A stretch of DNA of 64,000 nt from assembly GCF_002127325.2 (NCBI RefSeq), contig NC_035435.2, positions 128,503,893-128,567,892 of the forward strand. Direction: 5' to 3'. Position 1 is the first letter of the stretch. Every line of letters begins with the position of its first letter. This document shows, piece after piece, positions 48,501 through 58,626 of this stretch. Under the pieces are notes generated by a model. That model had not been told where the DNA came from. It made no database searches and saw only the letters and a program-made list of their open reading frames with translations. The DNA comes from Helianthus annuus. Lineage: Eukaryota > Streptophyta > Magnoliopsida > Asterales > Asteraceae. Position numbers and translations under genes: made by a program.

Positions 48501-48557
48501 TTGACCATTTTTGTATTTTTAAAGTTTTTTTTTCAAAATAAATATATACAAAAATGA
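45541..48557 (-). mobile_element. partial LTR element D inserted in element A
   Basis: It consists of one LTR (45541-47352) plus about 1.2 kb of internal sequence. The LTR's right edge is followed by catccccacacttgaac, the same polypurine and downstream sequence found inside element 2 (26053). The element therefore belongs to the same broad gag-protease group and reads on the minus strand. On the minus strand the LTR has palindromes of the cgcacggtagtgcg type (46817-47150) before a TATA box (46798-46807). No gag, second LTR or target duplication is present, and part of the host integrase is gone, so the element is truncated with a deletion. Confidence 0.65.
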
Positions 48558-49600
48558 GGACACTCAAGGGTGCGGATCGTGCGCTCAGTCTAACCGTCGG
48601 TTTGGGGGTGGAATGCGGTACTGAGGTTAAGAGTCGTACCGAGAGCGGATTGGAATGTCTCCCAGAGACGCGAAGTAAATCGACCATCGCGGTCAGAGAT
48701 GATGTCACGAAGTGTCCCATGTCAACAAATGACTTCGTCGGTATAGATCCGTGCTAATCGTTCTACCTTATAGACTTCTCATATCTGCAGAAAGTGAGCG
48801 GATTTCGTAAGACGATCAACGATAACCCAAATGCTATCGTGACCTGATGGCGTACGAGTGAGTTTTGTAATGAAATCCATAGCTATACTCTACCATTTCC
48901 ACATCGGGATCTCGGGTTGTTCGAGTAAGCCAGAGGGTCGTTAGTGTTCGACCTTAACTTTCGAGCAAGTTAGGCATTTTGAAACATAGAGAGCGATATC
49001 CTTCTTCATTCCTGGCCACCAATACCTGGCACGAAGGTCCTAGTACATTTTGTTGGCACCTGGATGAATGGAATATCGAGACTTGTGGGCTTCAGTCAGC
49101 AAAATCTCTCGGAGATTAGTGCGACTAGGAATCCAAATGCGGTCGAGATACTGAAAGATACCATTCGGTTTATTCACTAGTTGATTTTCGGTTCCAAGTA
49201 TTCTTTCTTCCTTCAAGGTGTTCTCGAGAAAACAAGTGTGTTGAGCGTCGCGAATGAGGGCTTCGAGTTCGTGTTGGGCTTGAACGTTACGAACACTATG
49301 TAGATAGCTTCGTCGGCTAAGAGCGTCGGCGACAACGTTTGCTTTGCCTGGGTTGTAGCGAATCTCACAATTGTAGTCGTTGAAAAGTTCAACCCATATG
49401 CGTTGGCGCATGTTTAGCTCCTTCTGGTTCAAGATGTGTTGTAGGCTCTTATGGTCGGTGAAAATCGTACACTTAGTACCATAAAGGTAGCGTCGCCAAA
49501 TCTTTAACGTAAAAACAACTGCACCGAGTTCGAGATCATGGGTTGTGTAGTTCTTCTCATGGACCTTGAGTTGGTGAGACGCATACGCGATAACCTTGTC
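48558..49600 (-). pseudogene. element A integrase core, zinc finger and RNase H end
   Basis: On the minus strand the order from 49432 is: RNase H end ([31 protein letters not shown]), integrase zinc-finger region around 49090-49000 ([17 protein letters not shown]), and integrase core pieces to about 48560 in shifting frames (core near 48700-48560). Frame changes and stops are frequent. It is the 3' part of pol of element A and runs into element D at the left. Confidence 0.75.
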
Positions 49601-50460
49601 TCGTTACATAAGAACACAACCAAGACCTAGGTTAGAGGCATCGTAATAAGCAACAAAGTCGTCGTTTCCATCGGGTAGCGCGAGTACGGGAGCGTTGCAA
49701 AGCATACACTTGAGAGTTTGAAAGGCATCCTCTTGTTCGGTTCCCCAAACAAAAGGCTTGTATTTATGTGTTAAGGAGGTGGGAGGAACGGCGATTTTAT
49801 TGAAATCAGTGATAAATCGACGGTAATAACCTGCCAATCCGAGAAAAGAACGAACTTCAGACGAGGTTTTTGGTGTAATCCAACTCTTACCTGCTTCAAT
49901 CTTCGCGGGATCGACGTGAATACCTTGACTATTGACGATGTGACTGAGGAATTGAACCTTCTCAAGCCAAAATTCACACTCGAGAACTAAACGAAGATGT
50001 TGCGCATGTTCGACTCTCGGCTTCGAATAGATAATAATATCATCGATAAACACGATAACGAAGCGATCAAGGAAGGGTTTACACACACGGTTCATCAAAT
50101 CCATGAAGACCGCCGGTGCGTTTGTGAGACCAAAAGGCATGACGACAAATTCGTAATGGCCATAACGGGTACGAAAATAGGTTTTAGGGATATCTTGCTC
50201 CTGAATTCGCAGTTGATGATAACCAGAACGTAGATCGATTTTAGAGAAACACGTAGCGCCTTGCAGTTGATCAACTAAGTCGTCGATTCGGGGTAGAGGG
50301 TAGCGATTCTTGATAGTAAGCTTGTTGAGTTCCCTAAAATCGACGCACATCAGAACGATCCATCCTTCTTTTTCACGAAAAGGAGAGGTGCGCCTCATGG
50401 CGATGTGCTAGGGCGTATGTAGCCTTTATTAAGTAATTCCTAGAGTTGACTAGAAAGTTC
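49601..50460 (-). pseudogene. element A reverse transcriptase
   Basis: The frame at 49604-50398 holds Ty3/gypsy RT motifs: [56 protein letters not shown] and the catalytic FIDDIIIYS. The thumb and RNase H connection follow ([24 protein letters not shown]). A frame change and stops near 50400 separate it from the protease frame, and another lies near 49604. It makes no complete product. Confidence 0.85.
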
Positions 50461-51130
50461 ACGCATTTCGGACGGTGCAAGGCGATAAGGGGCTTTAGCG
50501 ACAGGGTTAGCTCCAGGAATAAGGTCGATACGAAAGTCAATATCACGAGTCGGGGGTGGACCAGGTAAATCGTCAGGAAAGACATTAGGAAAATCACGAA
50601 CCACAAGTACCTTTTCCATCGGCTTCTTTTCCTTCTCCGCTACTACAATGTGAGCTAAGAAAGCCAAGTATTCCTTGCGGAGATACTTGCTTTCTTGAAT
50701 GCATGACATATGTTTCAGTTCTCTCGAGGATACTTCACCATAAACACACAGTTGATCACCATTTGCAAGAGAGAAACGAATCATCTTTTTGAAACAAACA
50801 ACTTCGGCATGATTTTCACAAAGAAAATCCATGCCTACTATGATATTGAAACTACCAAGTTGCATAGGAATGAGATCGATCGGGGAAACGTGATTGTTGA
50901 GTTCAAGGGTACAGTTACGAAGAACGGAACTGACGGTGACGGTTCTTCCGGTGGTAATTTCTACGTCGAACGTCGTTGGGAGATTAGCACGTTTACGTTT
51001 TAGGAGCTTTTCGAATTCAAACGACACAAAACAGTTATCGGCTCCAGTATCAAATAAACACGAAGCATAAATACCATTAACAAGGAACGTACCATTGACA
51101 ACATTGTTGTCAGTCTAAGCCTGGCGGACA
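50440..51130 (-). pseudogene. element A protease region and start of RT
   Basis: The frame at 50440-51027 follows the gag-protease: MQLGSFNIIVGMDFLCENHAEVVC is the downstream part of the Ty3-type aspartic protease, and FPDDLPGPPPTRDIDFRIDL is the start of RT. The catalytic Asp region lies near 51050-51110 on the minus strand (CLFDTGAD in the frame just upstream). The order fits Ty3/gypsy pol. Confidence 0.75.
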
Positions 51131-52081
51131 TTGATATTAAAGGTCCTTTCGCGGGCTGCTTGTTGCGGCTGGTGAGGCTGTTGTTGTTGCTGTTGTTGTT
51201 GTTGTTGTTATTGTTGCGGTGGTTGCTGCTGCGGTTCTTGTTTCACCACACGCAGTGGGCAGACATTAGCAAAATGATTCGGGTCACCACAAGAGTAGCA
51301 AGCTCGTGCATGAACACCGGGTGCAGGAGCTACTTGGTTGACCTGAGGAGCAGGGAGTGGAGCTGGGGGTGCTAGAATAGCTTGAGCTGCTTGTTGACGT
51401 GCACCTAAACAACAGTGAGCAGTAAAATGGCCATAGATGTTGCAGTTTGCACAGAAACGACAATTCACCCCTGCAGGGTGATGGTAGGTGCAAGTTGGGC
51501 ACTGAGGATGCACATGAGTATACGCACACTTAGCCGGCGGTGCGTTGGTAACAGGAGCTTGGCGGTTCTGGTTGCTGGGTTGTATGGGAACAACGTTGAG
51601 AGGAGCAGCAGTAGTAGCATAGTTCTTGTTGTTGTTACCCTTTCGCTTGCGATTCTGGCATGAAGATTTTGAAACTTGTGATGCTGCAGTGTCGGTAGCG
51701 GGAGTTGCGGCTGCCTGATTGAGACTCTTGGATGAGGTTTTGAAGTACCCAGCTAAGACTCACTTATTGTTGATCTCAGCTGTGAGTTGGTAGGTTTCCT
51801 CAATAGTAGCGGGTTTAGCTGCCTGAACAAAGTCAGCTACACAGTCTGGGAGAGCTCGAATGTACTTCTTGATTGTCATATCAGGCGTAGCCACCTGACT
51901 AGGAAAGATAATACTGAGTTGTTTGAAGTGAGCGGTGAGACCAGCGTTGTCACCTCATTCCTGCTTGATATGCCAGAATTCATTCTCCAACTTTTGAACT
52001 TCATGTGGAGGACAGAACTCCTTCGTCATAAGCTCCCTGAGTTCCTCCCAAGAAAGACCATAAGCGGAATCATTGTCGCGC
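51131..52081 (-). pseudogene. element A gag, truncated by element B
   Basis: The piece has two zinc knuckles, CANCNIYGHFTAHC and CYSCGDPNHFANVC (each CX2CX4HX4C), in the frame at 51208-51513, followed by a Gln-rich run encoded by cag/caa repeats near 51180-51240. The upstream gag to 52081 has stops. It is cut off at 52082 where the LTR of element B begins. The 5' end of element A is not in the window. Confidence 0.75.
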
Positions 52082-53456
52082 TGTCACAACCCCCGACCCC
52101 TACCCAAGGAATACATCAGGACCGTAGTTAGGAAATATTTTTATCAGAGTTTAAACACCAAACTTTTTATAATACTAAATCACTGGGATAAAACCCAAGT
52201 TCATTTGACAATACATTTGTAGGGATAAACCCTATTTATTGAAAACAAAAACTCCTTTTTATTTAGGTAACTTTTATAGCCACTTTTCCAAGCCTTCAGT
52301 GCTCTCCAGCTGGCTTCTATTGGCTTTCACATTGTGTTACCTGAAACACGTTTTAAAACATTTTTATCAGCAAGAAATACTGGCAAGTACATTCCATTTG
52401 TGTAAAACATCAGTTGTTTACACATTACAGTATTAAGGGCGATTACAATGTTTTTATCTACACAATTACTCGGTCAGCACGTGTCACTCGACGGATATGT
52501 GACTATGGCCATATCACACATTGGATACCTGTGCCCAATTGTGAAGGTTATCAAGTACTGTATACATACCCCCATAATACTGGCAGCAATTGTAGAATTA
52601 CAAAGACTTAATCACTGTAATTGTAATTTGAAAATATTTGAGGTTTTGGTAAAACTTTTTGACTCACAAAAATGTACTCTCAAATAGTGAGAAAAAGTGA
52701 ATGTACTTACATTGTTGATTTAGGGAAAACTAGAGCTTCCTGGTGTATCTCCTGGTTATTATCTATTAAAAATTAAACAATGCACACGTGTTAGTAAAAT
52801 AACCCCAATCACATTAACCGTACAACCCGAGACAGAACTCCAATGACTGAGTCAGGCAGAGCCTTGACACGCATTACGGAGTCCTAGATCAATCGGGTGT
52901 AACACGAGACAAAATTCCAACGACTGAGTCAGGCAGAGCCTTGACATGCGTTGTGGAATCCTAAATCGATCGCGTAGAGTAATAGCAGGGTTATAATACT
53001 TACAACGAGGCAGAGCTTCGCTTTGTAGTGGGTATTATGCCCGGGTATAATAATAGCCAATAGAAAGTTTGAGAGAGAAATCGATTTTGAACGAATTGTC
53101 AAATGAGCCGTTCACCTCTATTTATAGGGCTGATCTATGGTTGCTCGCGGCCCGCGAGAGAGAAGGCTAAGGCCTTCGCGGCCCGCGACAACCCACGTGT
53201 CGCCTATAGCTTCGTCGAGTCATGGGCTAGCCTTGATGAGTCACCTGTCACGTGGCAGTGTGACTTGACCGACAAACAAAGGTCCTCACGCCCCATGAAG
53301 AACCAAGGGTGTCTGGGTCGTGGCCCGCGACAACCCTACAAATGTTGTTTTTCATGATTTTTATAAGTATAAGGGGTTTTCGGGTCCGTTTCTCGCGTAC
53401 GGGGTATATTTAGGAAAGTTTAGGGTTACGTTCAGGGTTCTAGAAGGGTTGTTATA
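52082..53456 (-). repeat. 3' LTR of element B
   Basis: The plus strand begins tgtcacaaccccc and ends ttgttata. The minus strand has palindromes of the ctcgcggcccgcgag type (53144-53330) directly before a TATA box (53118-53127). It has lost about 70 bases near 52105 that the 5' LTR keeps. An 83-base unit is repeated at about 52815-52900 and 52900-52975. Confidence 0.8.
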
Positions 53457-53492
53457 TCCTCCCCGCCTTGTTTTAGATCTCGTCCTCGAGGT

Positions 53493-54848
53493 CTACTGGA
53501 ACAGGTGTGGGTATTTCCTTTGCATCTCTGACTCGAGTTCCCAAGTGTATTCTGGTCCTCTCTTGGAATCCCATTTTACTTTGAGTAGATCTAGTCTCTT
53601 GTGTTTGAGGTTTTTGATCTTTCTATTTTCGATCTGAACGGGTTTCTCGATAAACTTAAGTTTCTCACTTACCTCTATGTCCTTAAGAGGTATGATTATT
53701 GATTCGTCTGCTAAACACTTTTTGAGATTACATACATGAAACACATCATGTATTCCTGCCATTTCCTCTGGCAGTTGTAGCTGATAGGCTACAAGTCCTA
53801 TTCTTCTAATAATCTCAAAAGGTCCAACATACCTGGGGCTTAGCTTTCCTCTTTTAATGAATCTGACTACTCCTTTCCATGGAGAAACTTTTAATAATAC
53901 CTTATCTCCTACTTGAAATTCTAAAGGTTTTCGTCTGTTATCTATATAACTCTTTTGACGATCTCGTGCTGCTTTTAGTATTTCCTTGACTTGAATTATC
54001 TTATCTGTTGTCTCTTGCACTATCTCTGGTCCAGATAATTGCTTCTCTCCAATTTCTGCCCAACAAACTGGAGTTCTCCACTTTCGTCCATAAAGTGCTT
54101 CAAATGGTGCAGCATTAATGCTAGTATGATAGCTATTATTGTAGGAAAATTCTATTAATGGTAAATGATCATCCAAATTTCCTCCCAAATTAATTACACA
54201 GGCTCTAAGCATATCTTCCATTGTCTGGATCGTCCTTTCGCTTTGTCTGTCCGTCTGTGGATGATAAGCAGTGCTTAGATTTAACCTGGTTCCCATTGCT
54301 TTTTGGAAACTTGTCCAAAATTGAGAAGTAAAACGGCTATCTCTATCAGATACGATAGATAAAGGAATTCCACGTAATGAAACTATTTCATTTACATATA
54401 GCTTGGCTAACTGTTCCATACTGAAAGTTTCCTTCATTGGTAAGAAATGAGCAGATTTGGTCAATCTATCTACAATCACCCAGATTGTATCATTTCCTTT
54501 TCTTGTCTTGGGTAATTTGGTAACAAAGTCCATTGTTATCAATTCCCATTTCCATATTGGCATGTCTAACTGTTGCAATAACCCTGAGGGTTTCTGATGC
54601 TCAGCTTTAACTTGTGAACAAATTAGACATTTAGCAACATAGTTTGCTATGTCCTTTTTCATTCCTATCCACCAGAAAATTTTCCTTAGGTCCTGATACA
54701 TCTTATCACTTCCGGGATGTATCGTATACTTAGAATTATGAGCTTCTTCTAGAATTCCGTGGTGTAGGTTTCCTTGTTTAGGTATCCACATCCTTTTCTT
54801 ATGGAACTTCCAAATTCCATCTGTTCCTTGTTCTAATTCCTTAATCAT
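53493..54848 (-). pseudogene. element B integrase with chromodomain-like C-terminus
   Basis: A 451-codon open frame, the best-preserved pol part. The zinc finger lies at residues 30-75 ([18 protein letters not shown], then CLIC). The core D,D,E residues are visible in [30 protein letters not shown] and [11 protein letters not shown]; the glutamate is in the [10 protein letters not shown] segment. The C-terminus has [23 protein letters not shown] and [17 protein letters not shown], close to the element A tail. The enzyme would insert cDNA into the host genome. The start is not a natural one; the frame continues from pol. Confidence 0.85.
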
Positions 54849-55548
54849 TGTTTTAAACTTTCAGCATCGTCCTTGATTGCTGTTTCCTGTACTTCTCTAA
54901 TTTGATCATTTAAATCTATTTGTAGATTTAATCTGAGAGAACGTACTCGTTTCGGCTTTTCATGATACTTTCGACTTAAAGCATCAGCTACTACATTAGC
55001 TTTCCCAGCATGGTACTGGATATCACAATCATAATCACCAAGAACTTCCATCCAGCGTCTCTGTCTCATATTTAATTCTTTTTGCCCAAAAATGTACCTT
55101 AAACTCTTATGATCCGTGAAGACAACAAATTTATTTCCATATAAATAGTGTCTCCAAATCTTAAGGGCAAAAGTTATGGCTCCTAACTCTAGATCATGGG
55201 TTGTGTAATTCTCTTCATGTTTCTTAAGTTGTCTAGAGGCTTAAGCTATAACCTTTTGACGTTGCATCAACACACATCCATATCCTAACTTAGACGCATC
55301 ACAACAAACCATAAAGTCTTCAGTTTCTTCTGGTAATGCGAGTATGGGTGCGTTAGTTAACTTTTGCTTAAGAATCTTAAAAGCTTCTTCCTGTTTTGGT
55401 CCCCATTCAAACTTAACTGATTTGTAGGTCAGTTTGGTTAAAGGAATGGCTATTCTAGAAAAATCTCGGATAAACCGTCTATAATATCCGCCAGTCCAAG
55501 AAAACTTCTTACTTCCGTTGGTGATTCAGGGACTTTCCATTTAGTAAT
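54849..55548 (-). pseudogene. element B RNase H and connection region
   Basis: The piece at 54845-55069 encodes [21 protein letters not shown] and [13 protein letters not shown], the end of RNase H. The rest (55070-55548) carries the RT thumb and RNase H start in broken frames. Stops interrupt the frame, for example near 55240. Confidence 0.75.
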
Positions 55549-56614
55549 CACCTCGATCTTTGTGGGATCCATAAGAATTCCTTCATGATTAACCAGATCT
55601 CCAAGGAATTGCACTTCTTGTAACCAGAATTCACATTTTGAGAATTTAGCATAAAGCTTCTTTTTCTCAACAATGTTAGAAGTGTATGCAGATGCGCTGC
55701 ATATTCCTCTTTACTCTTAGAGTAGATTAGAATATCATCTATAAAGACAATTATGAATTTATCCAGGTATGGTTTACATATCCTGTTCATCATGTCCATA
55801 AATGCGCCTGGGGAATTGGTTAAACCAAATGGCATAACAGTAAATTCATAATGACCGTACCTAGTTCTGAAAGCAGTTTTAGGAATGTCCTCTTCCTGTA
55901 CTTTTAGTTGGTGATATCCTAAGCGTAAGTCGATCTTAGAAAAGAATCGAGCTCCTTGAAGTTGATCGAATAGATCATCGATTCTCGGTAGTGGGTACCG
56001 CTTCTTGATCGTAACCTTGTTCAATTCTCGTAATCAATGCACATACGCATCGATCCGTCTTTCTTTTTAACAAACAACACCTGTGCTCCCCACGGTGATG
56101 AACTTGGTTGTATGAAACCCTTGTCAATAAGTTCGTCCAATTGTTTCTTCAGTTCCTGCATCTCCGTTGGTGCTAATCGATATGGTGCTTTTGCAATCGG
56201 TGCCGTTCCTGGTATTAGGTGAATTCTAAATTCTACCTCTCTATCAGGCGGTAATCCAGGTAATTCTTCTAGAAAAACGTCTGAGAATTTAGATATTACC
56301 AGGGTATCTTTTAGTTCTTTTCCCTTAGTATTAATGGTTATGGAAATCTTGTATACTACTCCTCCTTTCCTTTCATAACTTGCGATTTTCATCACAGAGA
56401 TGAATTTTGTCGATCTGGTTGGCTTATCTCCTTTGATTGTGATCTTTTTACCACTTGGTGTACTTACTTGTACTGTCTTTTGATCACATAATATACTAGC
56501 ATGATTGGCTACCAACCAATCCATTCCTAATACAACATCGAATCCGGCTAGATTCATTGGATAAAGGTTAGCAAAGAAATGATGGTTTAGGATGTCTATT
56601 CTTGCTCCCTGCAA
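55549..56614 (-). pseudogene. element B reverse transcriptase and protease C-terminal part
   Basis: Two frames. The first (56021-56614) begins in the protease ([30 protein letters not shown]) and runs into RT ([19 protein letters not shown]). The second (55548-56024) holds the RT palm: [39 protein letters not shown] and the catalytic [10 protein letters not shown] 1-base loss near 56030 separates the two, and another change near 55690 ends the second frame early. Confidence 0.85.
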
Positions 56615-57949
56615 GATTTTACTTATCTTAATGGTTCTCCATTTGCTGTCTCTACCAGACTATCTTGTTGGAGTTTGGCTAAGGGTTGGTCAAGAAATTT
56701 GTAGAAAGAAGTATTGATAAAACTTTGGTTTACACCAGAGTCAAACAATACTTTGGCAAATATATTATTAACTAAGAATGTACCGGCAATCACATCCGGA
56801 ATTATCTTGGCTTCCTCAGCTGTTAGAACAAACGCTTTGGCATTTTTCTTAGGAGCTTCAGTTGTCTTAGCCTTGTTGGTTGTGGCTAGAGCTAGTTTCA
56901 GACAGTTAGGTTTAATGTGCCCAGTTTCTCCACAATTGAAGCATATCCTATTATTAGGATTCTTCCTACAGTCTTCTTCCTTGTGTCCAGATATTTTGCA
57001 AAAGGTGCAGTATATGGAGCATCTTCCAGAATGCTTTCTTTTACAATACCTACAGTAGGGTGCAAAAGAACCTGTACTTTTTCCATGGTTAGAATTACCG
57101 TAGCGAAATTCATGGGTAAGCTTTTGACCTAGGTTCTTTCTTTGGTTTTCCTCTTGTGTACGTACCAATTTATCAGTCAGAGTATTGGCTAGTTCTACTG
57201 CTTCTTCTATGGTTTGTGGCCTAGCTGCCTTAACTACGTGTGTAATCTCACTAATTAATCCCCAAATATAACGGGAGATTAACTCTGGTTCGGGTGAGGC
57301 TAAGGTTGGCACTATCCTAGCATATTCAAAGAATATGGTAGTGTAACCTTTGCAGTCTATTCCAGTCATTCTAAGATTTAGGAACTTATTGGCGATTTGT
57401 TCCTTTTCATTAGGAGGACATAATTTTCTTTCAACCATTTCCTTAAAGTTGATCCATTCCATATTATAAACTCTGTCACTTCCCCTAGACTGGAGAATAA
57501 TATTCCACCATTCTAAGGCTGCATTTTTGAAAAGATTAGAAGCAAACATAATCTTATCTTCATCTGCACATTTACTTATTTTTATGACTGCTTCTGTCTT
57601 TTCTATCCAATGTAAGGCTGCAATGGCTCCTTCATTGCCTGAGAATTCTATTGGTTTGCAGGCCAAGAATTCTTTATAAGAACAACCGTAAGAAGCGATT
57701 CTTCTTCTTTTAGGAATTGGAGCTTGGATAATAGGTCCGTTATTATCGTTCACACTGTGACTTGGTTCAGTGTGTTGACGTTTACTACCATTTGCAGATT
57801 TATTATTTTCTGCTTCCTTAACAGTCTTGATAATATAAGGCATAGCATCTATAATCCTTGTGCTACTATATGTTGGATGACACTGTTATCTATTTGGTTT
57901 CCATTATTCTCATTATTCTGGTTTTCCTGATTTACTTTGTTGTCCATCT
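56615..57949 (-). pseudogene. element B gag and protease active site
   Basis: The frame from 57843 to 56623 encodes the gag domain (LHWIEKTEAVIKISKCADED, ALEWWNII), two classical zinc knuckles (CTFCKISGHKEEDC and CFNCGETGHIKPNC) and the start of the aspartic protease (LFDSGVNQSFI, a change from the usual DSGA). An upstream Asn-rich piece starts at 57949 (MDNKVNQENQNN) in another frame; one base change or loss near 57855 separates them. The frame ends at a TAA near 56620 just before the next pol frame. Confidence 0.8.
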
Positions 57950-58209
57950 GAATTGTGAACATTTTATCAGGTATTAATTATCACAGAATAAATTTAATAC
58001 AAATATTTATACACAATCACACAAACAACTTGATCAAAAACGTCGAACATTGCGACTTTTACTCTTTTCTATATATACATATATGCATCGGTTACATACC
58101 ACAAATGGAAATCAAATATACTAGTAGTTATGCATCCGTATCTTTATTTTAGTCTATCTATAGATTTTTTTATCAAAGTATAAAATTACACATATATCTA
58201 GGCATTATT

Positions 58210-58626
58210 CTAAGTATCATGTATCCAATCATGTATATCACGCTCCACATGCTTCCACATAAACTTTTCTCCTATTTGCCTAATTCTATCTCTTTGCTCT
58301 ACTAATTCGTCACCAAATGAGCGAAGTTCCTCCAAATTTTCCTGGCTCATAGGTGGCATGGGTGCTGGTACTGGATCAGGGTGTTGAGGGATAGGTTGTC
58401 CATAAGGGTATGGGTTTCTTATTACACTCAGCATCCACCATTCGCTGCTCCAAAAGGGATCTAAAGGGTTAAGGTCAGTGTACTGAGCTATGGGGTTTGG
58501 TGGGAGGAATTCTGGGAATCTCATAGGGATCTACATCTGGGATTGGAAAAGGATCTTCCTGGTCGGGTTCTAGCATTTGTTGGTCAGGGAATAGAGGTAA
58601 CCGTGGGGTTCAGCTATTTGGTTTAG
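58210..58626 (-). pseudogene. extra ORF upstream of gag in element B (3' part)
   Basis: An acidic, Pro-rich stretch with IAQYTDLNPLDPFWSSEW and PPMSQENLEELRSFGDELVE, ending in a basic/aromatic tail (KFMWKHVERDIHDW). It has no retroviral domain I recognise. Together with 61323-61397 it makes an ORF of about 160 codons, interrupted by the + strand LTR, one TGA and a frame change near 58500. Confidence 0.55.
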
